From a virus, in the IMG/VR virus record IMGVR_UViG_3300017728_000102, positions 1 through 25,012 of that record: a stretch of 25,012 nucleotides of DNA, one strand, 5' to 3'. The notes beneath the pieces were generated by a model. The model ran no database searches, was not told where the DNA came from, and saw only the letters and a program-made list of their open reading frames with translations. How positions within the stretch are numbered: the first letter of the stretch is position 1; the number at the start of each line of letters is the position of its first letter. Made by a program: the position numbers and the translations under genes. Of this stretch, positions 12,681 to 21,527 are shown one piece after another.

Positions 12681-15125
12681 TTAACATTCCCTTACTTTAA
12701 TTTTTAACTGTCCTCTTTTGCGAGTAACTGAAACCACTATAAAATCTCTACTAGACCAACTTCCACCAAAAGGGTCAACACCTATATTATCAAAAGCTAA
12801 AAAGTCACCTACATCAATTCCAAAATAATAAGGATTTACTATTGTAAAGTCTATTAAATGTTTAGCTGAACCTAATATATTATCATAGTAGGTGTAAAAA
12901 TCATCATTAGGGTTACTTGAGGGAGAACTAGCTGGAGCAGATGACAAAGCGTTCAACCTGACTTTCTTTTTATTTTCTTTACTACCAATATTATAAGCAG
13001 TAATTGAGGTTGAATTACTTGCGTTTACTTCTGAAACATATCCAGTTGTGGCTGGGTGTTTTTCATACTCAATGTCCATGCTTGTCACTATGTTTTTAAA
13101 TGGTGTTAATGAAATATTAATGTTAGAAATATCCTCTTTAGTCAAAGTAAAATTTGTTGTTATTGAGTCAGGAATAAAAATATATTGATAGTTACCTTGT
13201 CCATCATATCTTCCAATAAATCCTCCATTAAACTGCAACTCTTCAAGGACTTTACTTAATGAAGTTGGTTCATTAATCCAATATCTTATATCCCAATCCT
13301 TGACACCATTAATATCTGTTCCTGTTCTCCAGTTTTTAGGGTGTAACCCTGATGAATAATCTGAATTATTACTATTAGTAAAATTTGTAAATCTTTGTAA
13401 TAAGTCTCTATGTGCTTCATGAATTTCAGTTATTGCACTACTACCAGCCCAACCATTGTCAGTAAGACCATTTGCACCACTATAAACATACTCAATGTCA
13501 TCTAAGGTTTGATATGCTACTGTTTTACCAGCTTTAGTTGTTTCTGCAAAATCTAACTGAGTTGCGGTTTCTATTGCAATATCATGTATTCTTACAAATC
13601 CGCTTACTGAACATTCAATAGAACTACTTCTTACAATCTTGACAGTTAATTTTACTGATTCACCCCAACCATTTCCTGAAGACAAATATTCATTTGAGTT
13701 GTCAAAAGCATCGCTTAAATAAGAAACACTAGAAGTATCAAGAGAACCTCCAGCAGTTTTATGAAATGTTGTTGTTGTTCCATCAGAACTTAAATCCCAG
13801 TAACCTTTGACATCAGAAGCACCAAAACTTTCATCTATTAATTGTAATTTAATATCACCTGAACCTGAAGCACCTGAAATAGTAAAACTACCAGTAATAA
13901 CTAAGTTGGTAAGTATTAAGCTAGGATAACCAGTTAATTGAGGTAGTGAATATTCAATACTAGCAGAGTCATTTGGAACAAAAGTATCATCAACAGTACA
14001 TCCTACATAAGTGTTTGTGTTGATATAGTCACCATCAAAAGCATTTCCAGTATTATTATCCCATGTAAGATTGTTTCCAGCGGTTTTACTAACAAATTCA
14101 ACAACTTTATAGAGACCTCTTTTTAATAAACTTTGGTCAAATCTAACTGCATATCCATCACCATAAGTTTCATTTTCTACATCTACAGTTGAATAATTAT
14201 CTTTATCAGTAGATAGTGGACTAAATGTGTCTGTTGATTTTTCATAGTAATGAGGAAAAGCATTTGCACTTGTACTTCTTGTTCCTGTTAAAGAAAAAAT
14301 AGTATTTCTTCTTCTCTCTTCTACTGGAATAGGGTAAAGTGTTTTTCTTTTCCTATAGTCATCTATGTCTGAGCCTGACCCAAAAGTAACTCCATTTGAA
14401 TTAGGTGTATAATCCCCATAAGCAATAGGAAAATAATTATCCTTACTTGTCTTAGTCTGAGGAATTTCAATGTCTTCCTCAGGTCTTTTAGAGACAATAG
14501 ACATCTTTATAGAGTGATGGTCATGACTAATATCTGACAATTTACCTGAATACACTAATAAACTATTAACTCTTAAATCTATATCTTTAGGAACTATATA
14601 AATAAAACACTCTCTGTTAATATAAGACCTTGTCCCATTAAATAATTCTTTACTAAATGGACTTCCTTGATAATCAAAGTTTACTACAGATAAAGAAACA
14701 TTAGATGTTTTAGAAGTTGATTTCTCTAAATTTATTGACTCTCTTACACTTGGCTCTGATGTAATTACTCCATTAGAATAATTTCCCTCAAATTGAGCAT
14801 CTGAAAAAGAAATACATTTAAAATTGTCATGAAAAATTGATGTACCTGAGTTTATATCAGAACTAGGAGTCTTGTTAATTCCTCTTACAACTGTTAATGT
14901 GTTAGAACTTACTGAAGAGACTTTCATTCTTTCTGTACCTATAAAAATAAAATCTCCTTCACTAAATTTACTTCCATCAACTACATCTATATCTGTTTCA
15001 GTAGTGTTTATTACTTCAGCCGTGTTAACTCCCGATGATGATATACCTTTATTGTAACCTAAAAGAATAACCCAATTTTCTACAATATTAGGTCTTTTAA
15101 ATGATTCAGGAAGTGTCAAACTCAT
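12681..15125 (-). CDS. large tail tip / baseplate hub-like protein
   Basis: An 814-residue protein encoded right after the tape measure (ATGA overlap at 15122-15125). It is beta-rich and full of Ser, Thr, Asn and Asp. The first third has a VPKDIDLRVNSLLVYSGKL / SIKMSIVSKRPEEDI segment. The last 200 residues (FNGGFIGRYDGQGNYQYIF, then FGIDVGDFLAFDNIG) look like a hub or tail-tip domain that deals with a membrane-proximal ring. Between them is a variable region that may be carbohydrate-binding. In siphophages the slot after the tape measure belongs to distal tail and hub proteins. Function is inferred from position and composition; no enzyme motif was recognised. Confidence 0.72.
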   Translation of the reverse strand: MSLTLPESFKRPNIVENWVILLGYNKGISSSGVNTAEVINTTETDIDVVDGSKFSEGDFIFIGTERMKVSSVSSNTLTVVRGINKTPSSDINSGTSIFHDNFKCISFSDAQFEGNYSNGVITSEPSVRESINLEKSTSKTSNVSLSVVNFDYQGSPFSKELFNGTRSYINRECFIYIVPKDIDLRVNSLLVYSGKLSDISHDHHSIKMSIVSKRPEEDIEIPQTKTSKDNYFPIAYGDYTPNSNGVTFGSGSDIDDYRKRKTLYPIPVEERRRNTIFSLTGTRSTSANAFPHYYEKSTDTFSPLSTDKDNYSTVDVENETYGDGYAVRFDQSLLKRGLYKVVEFVSKTAGNNLTWDNNTGNAFDGDYINTNTYVGCTVDDTFVPNDSASIEYSLPQLTGYPSLILTNLVITGSFTISGASGSGDIKLQLIDESFGASDVKGYWDLSSDGTTTTFHKTAGGSLDTSSVSYLSDAFDNSNEYLSSGNGWGESVKLTVKIVRSSSIECSVSGFVRIHDIAIETATQLDFAETTKAGKTVAYQTLDDIEYVYSGANGLTDNGWAGSSAITEIHEAHRDLLQRFTNFTNSNNSDYSSGLHPKNWRTGTDINGVKDWDIRYWINEPTSLSKVLEELQFNGGFIGRYDGQGNYQYIFIPDSITTNFTLTKEDISNINISLTPFKNIVTSMDIEYEKHPATTGYVSEVNASNSTSITAYNIGSKENKKKVRLNALSSAPASSPSSNPNDDFYTYYDNILGSAKHLIDFTIVNPYYFGIDVGDFLAFDNIGVDPFGGSWSSRDFIVVSVTRKRGQLKIKVREC

Positions 15126-16888
15126 GCTAGGTTTATTCCTCTCTGTATTTCAGGTATAAGTGTATCTCTTACAAATTCTTCTGTCCCTAATACATTTCCT
15201 TGAATATTAACTGTTGTTCCCATGTTTGAGGTTAAATTTTCTTGTTGTGCTTGATTTAAAATGACTTCGCCAGGCGTTAACATAGCTGGAACTGTATCCC
15301 CTTGACCTCTGTCTGTGCCAGGCACTACACCACCATCAGCAAACCCAACTCTCTGAATTGCACTTCCCATTAATGAACCAAAAGCCGCTCCACCAGCTAA
15401 GGCTAAAGGTGCTGAGATAATAGGAGGTAAAGGAGTAGTCTCTAAAAACTTTCTAATATATTGTGCAACTGCTTTCATTATTTCAGAACTTACAACCTGA
15501 GTTGCAACTTGTTTAGCCGCTTCTCCTGAGGCAAATAAAGCATCAGATGTACTTGTAATAGCCGCACCAGCTTGAACACTTGATGCAGTTGCTACATCTA
15601 TATTTTTCTTAAAGTCTTTAAATGCAGAAGTTGATTCAGTTGTTTTTACTTTCACTAAACCTAATTTTTTAGATAATTCAGGATATTGAACTATTAATCT
15701 ACTTAAATTATTAGACTCTTGTTCTTGTTGTGATAATTGTTGAGTTTTAGAAGCAACAAAAGCCTCATAGCTTTCATTAATGTTAGGTAAAATTTCAGAT
15801 TCTATTTTTTTTATTTCTAAATTAGATTCTTGAGCAATATTTAAATTTTCTTGTGCTTCTGTTTGAGATTCTAAAGTAGTAGCAATTAATTCAAGTTGTT
15901 TCTGTAAACCATCATATAATTCTTTACTACCTACTATAGTTTGATTAGAACCAATCATAGCATCTCTTTGAGATTGAATAGCTAATCCCATTTTTTCTAA
16001 TTGTTGAGGTGTTTTAGTTCCTATAGTATTAGCTAACTTTTCAAATTGTTGATTTGCTATTTCAGTAGGTGTTAATATTGCTCCTTGAACTTCTTCACCA
16101 AAATTTTTAAATCTTTCAACTAAACTTGATACTCCTTCAGCTAAAAACTTAATTCCCTTTGCAGTTGTTACAACAACTGGTGCTAATAATGTTCCTAATG
16201 CTTCACCAGCATCACCAACTGCATTAGTCATTTGTTCCAGTCCTCCAGCCATAGTTTCTGCTGATGCTCTAGCAAGTCCACCAAATTGAGTTTCTAATTC
16301 TCCTAAAATAACTTTTTGAGCAGATGCAACATCACCCATTTCAGTAAATTTTTTAATCTGTTCTTTTTGAGTTTCTGTTAATTGAACACCTACCCTAGAT
16401 AATGCACCAATTCCAGCAATAGGGTCATTTAATGCTTTACCTAATTGAACAGTAGAACTTTGTAAGTCTGTTCCCATAGCAGTAGACATATTAAGTATTG
16501 TCTCAGTTGCTTGAGGAAATACATCTTCACCTACTTTAGTAAATGTAAGTAATAGACTCTGAGCCTCTAAAATAGCTTCATCTCCAAAAGTGGTAACTTG
16601 CTGAAGACTATTAGCCATATTTTTTAATTCATTTGCAGTCAATCCAGCTACCCCAGCCGTAGATTTTAAAACTGCATTTAATTGGGCTTCTGCTTTTTCT
16701 TGTTGTCCAGCTAGTCTTATGACAGAACTAAAACCTGAAATAATACCTTGAGCGGCAAAAAATGCACCTCCAACCTTTAATGCAGAACTCCCTAAATTAC
16801 TTAGTGAACCATTGACACCTTTTATTTTTTTCTCAGCATCCTTAGAACCAAGGACACCCATTCTTATAAATAAGTCTTTAACTGCCAT
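15122..16888 (-). CDS. tail tape measure protein
   Basis: A 588-residue protein. It begins with a conserved tape-measure start (LFIRMGVLGSKDAEKKIKGV), has a hydrophobic segment around residues 33-60 and another near 485-510, long helical Gln/Glu/Ala-rich stretches, and ends with ADGGVVPGTDRG followed by TPGEVILNQAQQ, a very common tape-measure ending. These proteins set tail length and help eject DNA. At about 1.5 angstrom per residue it predicts a tail near 90 nm. It lies after the two tail chaperone frames, as in lambda-like siphophages. It has AGAGGAAAG as ribosome binding site and overlaps the next gene by ATGA. Confidence 0.92.
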   Translation of the reverse strand: MAVKDLFIRMGVLGSKDAEKKIKGVNGSLSNLGSSALKVGGAFFAAQGIISGFSSVIRLAGQQEKAEAQLNAVLKSTAGVAGLTANELKNMANSLQQVTTFGDEAILEAQSLLLTFTKVGEDVFPQATETILNMSTAMGTDLQSSTVQLGKALNDPIAGIGALSRVGVQLTETQKEQIKKFTEMGDVASAQKVILGELETQFGGLARASAETMAGGLEQMTNAVGDAGEALGTLLAPVVVTTAKGIKFLAEGVSSLVERFKNFGEEVQGAILTPTEIANQQFEKLANTIGTKTPQQLEKMGLAIQSQRDAMIGSNQTIVGSKELYDGLQKQLELIATTLESQTEAQENLNIAQESNLEIKKIESEILPNINESYEAFVASKTQQLSQQEQESNNLSRLIVQYPELSKKLGLVKVKTTESTSAFKDFKKNIDVATASSVQAGAAITSTSDALFASGEAAKQVATQVVSSEIMKAVAQYIRKFLETTPLPPIISAPLALAGGAAFGSLMGSAIQRVGFADGGVVPGTDRGQGDTVPAMLTPGEVILNQAQQENLTSNMGTTVNIQGNVLGTEEFVRDTLIPEIQRGINLA

Positions 16889-17276
16889 TCTTTCCTCTTT
16901 CGTGCTTTGAAATATTATCTATTTCATTTTCAATTATTGCAAAACAATCCATCATCCATGAATCTGCACTATCTAAGTCTTTTGATATAGGTATATTATA
17001 TTTTTTTACAGAAAAGTAATCAGAAATCATATCCCAACACCAGTCAGGAATAATTTTACTAGGGTCACAAAAGAAAGGTAATTGATAATATAGACTTTCT
17101 CCTACTTTATAATCTCTATTCTTACTCTCATGCAATATAGTTTCCACCTCATTAAATATATCTTTTTCAGTCTTAAAAGAAACTTTCTTCAAAGATACTG
17201 GCGACCGAGCGTTATAGGGGAGGTCATAGTTAACTTTTGGTAATCCATAATTAGAAAACCAAACAGTCATCCTCAA
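16878..17276 (-). CDS. tail assembly chaperone, GT-type extension
   Basis: A 132-residue frame located between the G-type chaperone and the tape measure, where lambda has its T frame. It has no good own start: the longest version needs TTG 17276, and ATG 17270 is only moderately served by the GAGG next to it. Instead, a slippery G_GGA_AAC at 17288-17294 in the G gene gives a -1 shift straight into this frame with no stop between. The fused protein would be about 223 residues. The fused G-T form binds the tape measure and tail protein in lambda. The protein itself is polar and aromatic with no other motif. Confidence 0.7.
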   Translation of the reverse strand: MRMTVWFSNYGLPKVNYDLPYNARSPVSLKKVSFKTEKDIFNEVETILHESKNRDYKVGESLYYQLPFFCDPSKIIPDWCWDMISDYFSVKKYNIPISKDLDSADSWMMDCFAIIENEIDNISKHERGKNGS

Positions 17277-17548
17277 TCGCCAGTAAGGTTTCCCAAGTCA
17301 AGACCCATGTAACTACTTATAATAGAAGTTAAGACCTCATCTTCTTCTATTGCAGTCAAATTACCTAATTGTTCTTCAGAGTTCTTCTCATCTCCAAAGG
17401 CAAATAGAGCAAACTCATCACCTAAGTCATGAAGTTGTTCTAAGTCTCCACTAGCAAAAACTTTTTTTACTTTTTTATACAGTTCTCGTCTTTGTTTTCT
17501 TGTCATTTTTTGACATTCAAACTCACCATGCTTTGTTGTTATTATCAT
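17273..17548 (-). CDS. tail assembly chaperone, G-type
   Basis: A 91-residue acidic protein just after the major tail protein, the position of lambda gpG. It has a basic helical region (RKQRRELYKKVKKVF) and an acidic tail. It starts at ATG 17548 with GGGAGGTC upstream. Its last codons, LGNLTGD, overlap the slippery site used to make the G-T fusion. Lambda uses GGGAAAG; here it is GGGAAAC. The TGA is part of a TTGAGGATG overlap with the next frame. Chaperone role is inferred from gene order, size and the frameshift site. Confidence 0.78.
   Translation of the reverse strand: MIITTKHGEFECQKMTRKQRRELYKKVKKVFASGDLEQLHDLGDEFALFAFGDEKNSEEQLGNLTAIEEDEVLTSIISSYMGLDLGNLTGD
17288..17294 (-). promoter_or_regulatory. 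-1 programmed frameshift site G_GGA_AAC
   Basis: Read on the minus strand in the G frame as TTG GGA AAC, this heptamer fits X_XXY_YYZ. A -1 slip gives GGG AAA and then reads on, without a stop, into the downstream chaperone frame. The spacing to the G stop is four codons (CTT, ACT, GGC, GAT). Confidence 0.78.
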
Positions 17549-17567
17549 ACTGACCTCCCCTTATTAT

Positions 17568-18650
17568 TTACCAGCTTGTTACGGCTTCATTCTTAAAGAC
17601 CTCTAATTTAAAAGCCTCTGTTGTACTATTTTGAACACATTCAAACTCAAGTGTATGAAATACTCCACTTTCACTTAAATCTTGAGATGGGTCACCAGTA
17701 TACTGAATTTCAGCAGTTATTTCCATCTCACCTTCTGCGTCATTACCATCTCCACAAATAAGATTTAATGTTAATGTATCACCATCAAGAAAATCTTGAA
17801 TGACATTTGTACCAGCACTATAATCAAATAAATCATCATATTTAATTGTAAGACTCCCAGTTACGACATACTCAGGAAGAGCATATAGTTCAGCGTTTCC
17901 ATTTGTGTCAAAACCAACTCTATTGACACCATTAGCAATATTAAAAGTAAATGCTTTCATGATAAAAACTTGATTAGCGTTTCCTTCTACATCTAGGGTT
18001 CTAGTATCAAAGTCTAAAACATTAAAATAAGTAGATTCAGGAGCAACCCAAGTTCCATCAAAAGTCTGTTCTAGGACTGTTGATGTTGCTACAGAATTAG
18101 GATTTGAGAATCCTGAGAAATAATTCCCACTCATGGAAACCATTCCATTATTTGCCGCTACATCACCTGAAATAGTTAAATCTGAGCATATTACACCACA
18201 AACTTTAATCCCTTCACCAGCATTAGGATAATAAGCAAGATTAACGCTATGAGGTAAACCACCTGATATAGTACCTCCTATAGAGGTTGAATTACTTGAA
18301 CCATCTACTTCCATTTCATGAACTATTGAACCACTTTGACCATTTTCCTGACCAACCAATAAAGCGTGTTGTGCTAAATTTCTAGGTGTTGCCAACATTT
18401 CAAAAGGCATTGTAACAGTTCCACCTCTTGTATTTGTAACAGTATCAGCGGCGTTCTTAACTGAACCTCTACCACTTAATAACCTAGACTCTCTCATTAT
18501 GTTAAAAGTAGGTTTTTGAACTTGCACTACTCCTTGCGTTAAGTAGTTTGTACTATCTGCTCCACTACTATCTAAACCAACCCCAAAAGATGTTTCTGCT
18601 TTTAAGCCATATTTTACATTACTTACAGGGAGGACTCTTGTATCAGCCAT
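17568..18650 (-). CDS. major tail protein (tail tube)
   Basis: A 360-residue protein rich in Gly, Ser, Thr, Asn and Asp and predicted to be beta-rich, with an RESRLLSGRGSVKNAADT stretch near the start and TVTMPFEMLATPRN that look like a tube protein of the phage tail family. It stacks as rings that form the tail tube around the tape measure. Position is exactly as expected: after the tail terminator candidate and directly before the two chaperone frames. It starts at ATG 18650 with AAGGAG. The exact family is not assigned, but the slot and composition make the call firm. Confidence 0.85.
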   Translation of the reverse strand: MADTRVLPVSNVKYGLKAETSFGVGLDSSGADSTNYLTQGVVQVQKPTFNIMRESRLLSGRGSVKNAADTVTNTRGGTVTMPFEMLATPRNLAQHALLVGQENGQSGSIVHEMEVDGSSNSTSIGGTISGGLPHSVNLAYYPNAGEGIKVCGVICSDLTISGDVAANNGMVSMSGNYFSGFSNPNSVATSTVLEQTFDGTWVAPESTYFNVLDFDTRTLDVEGNANQVFIMKAFTFNIANGVNRVGFDTNGNAELYALPEYVVTGSLTIKYDDLFDYSAGTNVIQDFLDGDTLTLNLICGDGNDAEGEMEITAEIQYTGDPSQDLSESGVFHTLEFECVQNSTTEAFKLEVFKNEAVTSW

Positions 18651-18840
18651 TGTTTACTCCTTTTTTACTTTTCTTATTTACGACTTTCTCAACAACTCCC
18701 ATATTTAGAAGTTCTTTAGCCACTTCCTCAGTTACATCTACAGACTCACCTAACCTGAGTTTATCAAGTGAACCCTTATCACACATTACACCATTTGGGT
18801 TTATTCTGTGAATTTTATTAATTCTTGATTTAATTTTCAT
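18643..18840 (-). CDS. small protein between tail terminator and major tail protein
   Basis: A 65-residue basic protein with a compact beta/helix look (GSLDKLRLGESVDVTEEVAKELL, then VVEKVV) and a lysine-rich tail. Comparable short proteins with a similar DKG...G..V.VTEE.A.EL pattern occur among tail or connector genes of siphophages, but I cannot name a family. It overlaps the major tail protein by 8 nt and begins with a TAATG overlap on the preceding gene, with GAGGTGAT upstream. Role unknown. Confidence 0.72.
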   Translation of the reverse strand: MKIKSRINKIHRINPNGVMCDKGSLDKLRLGESVDVTEEVAKELLNMGVVEKVVNKKSKKGVNNG

Positions 18841-19262
18841 TATATCACCTCAATATTCTGACAGTTAAAAGTTGCAATTCCTCTTAATAGTGAAGAATCA
18901 TCTTCATCTCTTTCATATTCTATACTAGTTAAATTAGCATCAAACCATTCTGCACCATTAGAATAAGATGAATTATTATGAATTAATCTCTTCAACCTTT
19001 CCATGATTTGACTTACTTGGTTTAAATTATTTTTAGTGTATTGACCACCTGACTTTAATTGATAACTAATTAGCACATCATATTCTCTATGAGAGCCAGT
19101 AGACATCTTAACTACTAAAGAATCTGATTCAGGTGTAAATAAAAAGGATTGGTTGCCTTTATGCTCATCATAATAAACTGGTATAGAAAATTCTCCATTT
19201 ACTAGATTAGCAAGATTCTCCATAATCTCATCGTAAATTATATTTGTGTAATCTGTTGGCAT
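18840..19262 (-). CDS. tail terminator / tail completion candidate
   Basis: A 140-residue protein just upstream of the major tail protein, where siphophages encode the tail terminator that caps the tube and joins it to the head. It has the expected size and a mixed alpha/beta pattern: a helical start (IIYDEIMENLANLV), strands (VLISYQLKSGG, ATFNCQNIEVI) and a helix of NQVSQIMERLKRLIH. That helix-strand order resembles the terminator fold, but the call is mostly from position. Starts at ATG 19262 with CGAGGTAT and a TAATG overlap with the connector gene. Confidence 0.65.
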   Translation of the reverse strand: MPTDYTNIIYDEIMENLANLVNGEFSIPVYYDEHKGNQSFLFTPESDSLVVKMSTGSHREYDVLISYQLKSGGQYTKNNLNQVSQIMERLKRLIHNNSSYSNGAEWFDANLTSIEYERDEDDSSLLRGIATFNCQNIEVI

Positions 19263-20251
19263 TAATACCTCGAAGTTCTTATACTTTTAATAGGTGTGAA
19301 AGATTGGTCTAGTTCACCACTCACCTCAAGTTCCCACTCATCATTAGTTGTGTATAAGCCTGGCGAGAACCTTACATACATATCATGACCAATTAACTGC
19401 CAATAACAGTCTATAATTTCATCAGTTGCCATAGGTTCTAATTTTAATCCATTCTCATTCCCTATTAAGGAATCAAACTTGACTGTGGTGTTAGAAGTTC
19501 CAGCAGTTATAGTTCCACCATTACTAATTTTTATTTTTATAATATCCCAAGGATAGGTTGACCTTCCTCTAACATCCACTATTGAACCAGTTGTGTTTTC
19601 ATTTACTGAGACTGTTCTAAGTATACCTTTATGTTTTGACTCACTTTCACTTGAATAAAGTGACATCTCACCTTTTCTAAGCATATCAATAAAACCAGTT
19701 TCCTCATCATTCATAGCCTGTGATTTTATTATGTCTGCTTTTTCTACATCGTAAGGTCTCACAAGTGATTCAACCGCCATTATAGCCGTACTTCTAACAA
19801 TAATCTCAGGGTAATCATTACCAACTGCATCCTGAGTTCCTACACCTTTGTTTTTGTATATAGGAAAAGGTAAGATTGACCTTATAAAGTCACTTGCTCT
19901 TTTTACTGATTCAGTTTTTAATTCTACCCAATCTCTAGAAGACTCAAACACACTACTATTTAAAGTGTTTACACTTCCACCCTGATAATAATATTCTAGT
20001 AAGTCTGTACTAGCCGTGTACCTATATTCATCATTTGAATTAGGTGCATCAGTTACAGAAGTTAATTCTTTTCCATCTCTATAAACTTGACCACTACAAT
20101 CACCAACATTATATAGGTAAAATAGATGAGAAGTTCCTGAAGTCACCCAACTACTAGGTAGAACTCTTTTATGGTCATATTCGGATAAATTTGGTTCAAT
20201 AAATAATAAGTCTGTTGTAATATTGCAGTAACTTTCTTGATATGTACTCAT
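19262..20251 (-). CDS. head-tail connector-like protein
   Basis: A 329-residue protein. Its middle contains a helical segment (EIIVRSTAIMAVESLVRPYD, then SQAMNDEETGFIDMLRKGEMSL) that resembles the DUF1320-type head-tail connector that sits under the portal. The last 110 residues, from about 219 (DVRGRSTYPWDIIKIKIS onward), are beta-rich and may be an added structural domain. The N-terminal part has an unusual polar beta region. The position before the terminator candidate fits a connector. It overlaps neighbours by 1 and 4 nt. Role is inferred; the family match is partial. Confidence 0.65.
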   Translation of the reverse strand: MSTYQESYCNITTDLLFIEPNLSEYDHKRVLPSSWVTSGTSHLFYLYNVGDCSGQVYRDGKELTSVTDAPNSNDEYRYTASTDLLEYYYQGGSVNTLNSSVFESSRDWVELKTESVKRASDFIRSILPFPIYKNKGVGTQDAVGNDYPEIIVRSTAIMAVESLVRPYDVEKADIIKSQAMNDEETGFIDMLRKGEMSLYSSESESKHKGILRTVSVNENTTGSIVDVRGRSTYPWDIIKIKISNGGTITAGTSNTTVKFDSLIGNENGLKLEPMATDEIIDCYWQLIGHDMYVRFSPGLYTTNDEWELEVSGELDQSFTPIKSIRTSRY

Positions 20252-20475
20252 GCTTCAGCCTCAATAGTAAAGTTTGGTTGTACTTCTATAATTTCTAATT
20301 CTAAACCTCTTAATGATTCTATTAAATTTATAAGCATTTCTTTTTCATCAATACAAGTAGAGTCTAAAATAATATTTGATATGTCAATCTGTCTTGCAAA
20401 CTCTTTACACCTCATAATAACATCAAAGGCGTTTAAAGTCTTATCTTTTGTGGTTATTTCTGTGACCTTTTCCAT
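20248..20475 (-). CDS. small protein of unknown function before the connector
   Basis: A 75-residue acidic, mainly helical protein (AFDVIMRCKEFARQIDIS, then EKEMLINLIESLRGLELEI). No motif recognised. It overlaps the metallophosphoesterase end by 22 nt and the connector start by 4 nt. CAGAG upstream is only a fair ribosome binding site, so translational coupling is likely. Sits at the start of the head-tail joining genes; function unknown. Confidence 0.65.
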   Translation of the reverse strand: MEKVTEITTKDKTLNAFDVIMRCKEFARQIDISNIILDSTCIDEKEMLINLIESLRGLELEIIEVQPNFTIEAEA

Positions 20476-21527
20476 TTTAGATACTCTGCCGCTTCATAAG
20501 GGTTAAAGATTGTAGTTATTTTTCTGTTATCATCATCAGAATATTTAGGGTCTATTATCGTAACTGGACAATTAAAAATATTCTTATCATCTAGTCCTAA
20601 TCTGTTTGCATATTCATCCATTCTTTTAAAAGATGCAACTTGTAAGGCATGAGAAATTAACCCTGAAGCTGGGTCTTTTAAAACTTGATAGCCAGAAACA
20701 TGAGTATGTCCAGCGGTTACTATGTGGTCTCTCCATCCCATCTGAATAGCTTTACTGACACCATGAGCAGAGTTCCACATGGAGTTTCCTTTAAAAGTGT
20801 GTCTAGCATTAACTCTTACAGATGATTTATTAGGAAAGTTTAAATTAAGTCTTACTCCATGATTTGCATAAGTGGTTCTAGTGTTACCTCTCATTATAAA
20901 CTCTATAGGGTCACCATCTCCTGACCATACATCATGATTTCCACCTACTAAATAAAGCCAAGGAAGTTTATTTAAAAAGTATTCTGTTAACTTCCATGAT
21001 TCTTTAGCAGTTGTACTTTGTTGACTATATAAAGCCGCTAGTCTACCTACCCAGTTGTTTTGAATGTCTCCAAGATTTCCAGCAAACATTCCTTCTGTAT
21101 TCTTAATAACATCACATATTCCAAACAATTCACCTAAGTCTGTTCCATCATCATCAACATGAGGGTCACCAAAATGACAGATTCCTATTACACCATCTAT
21201 TTTTATATTAACATGAGTTAAATTATAATATTCTTGAACATTATTTTTAATTTTAAACTTTTTAACTCTGTACTTAATAATATCATCAACATTCATTTCA
21301 GGTTCAGGTCTTAGGTCAGAAACTTCAAAAGAACTTTCTTCTTTTAATTCTAGTGCATTTGTAAAAACAGAAGAACACTCATTACATTTATATCTCTGTT
21401 TTGCTTTTTTATTTTTTAAATGTTGAACACCAGCCCTGACTAACCTTGGTGATAAACATTGGGGGCAACCTATTAAGACATTGTCTTTAGTTTTAAAAAG
21501 TTTTGTAATATCATCTCTTTTAATCAT
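20454..21527 (-). CDS. metallophosphoesterase with N-terminal zinc ribbon
   Basis: A 357-residue fusion. Residues about 18-55 form a zinc ribbon (C21, C24, C48, C51) like that at the start of many transposases and DNA-binding proteins. After it comes a calcineurin-like phosphoesterase: GDPH with D121 and H123, GD at 153-154, GNHD with N197 and H198, H243, and GHTH at 273-276, the set of metal ligands needed for a two-metal site. The family cleaves phosphodiesters or phosphomonoesters, including nucleases, so nucleic-acid targeting by the ribbon is plausible. It lies between the lysozyme-like and connector genes, an odd place for an enzyme. Substrate unknown. Confidence 0.87.
   Translation of the reverse strand: MIKRDDITKLFKTKDNVLIGCPQCLSPRLVRAGVQHLKNKKAKQRYKCNECSSVFTNALELKEESSFEVSDLRPEPEMNVDDIIKYRVKKFKIKNNVQEYYNLTHVNIKIDGVIGICHFGDPHVDDDGTDLGELFGICDVIKNTEGMFAGNLGDIQNNWVGRLAALYSQQSTTAKESWKLTEYFLNKLPWLYLVGGNHDVWSGDGDPIEFIMRGNTRTTYANHGVRLNLNFPNKSSVRVNARHTFKGNSMWNSAHGVSKAIQMGWRDHIVTAGHTHVSGYQVLKDPASGLISHALQVASFKRMDEYANRLGLDDKNIFNCPVTIIDPKYSDDDNRKITTIFNPYEAAEYLKWKRSQK

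Noticed and set aside
20454-20650. Remnant of a transposon suggested by the zinc ribbon in the metallophosphoesterase
   Set aside because: The ribbon is followed in frame by a complete phosphoesterase with all ligands; no transposase core or terminal repeats are seen.
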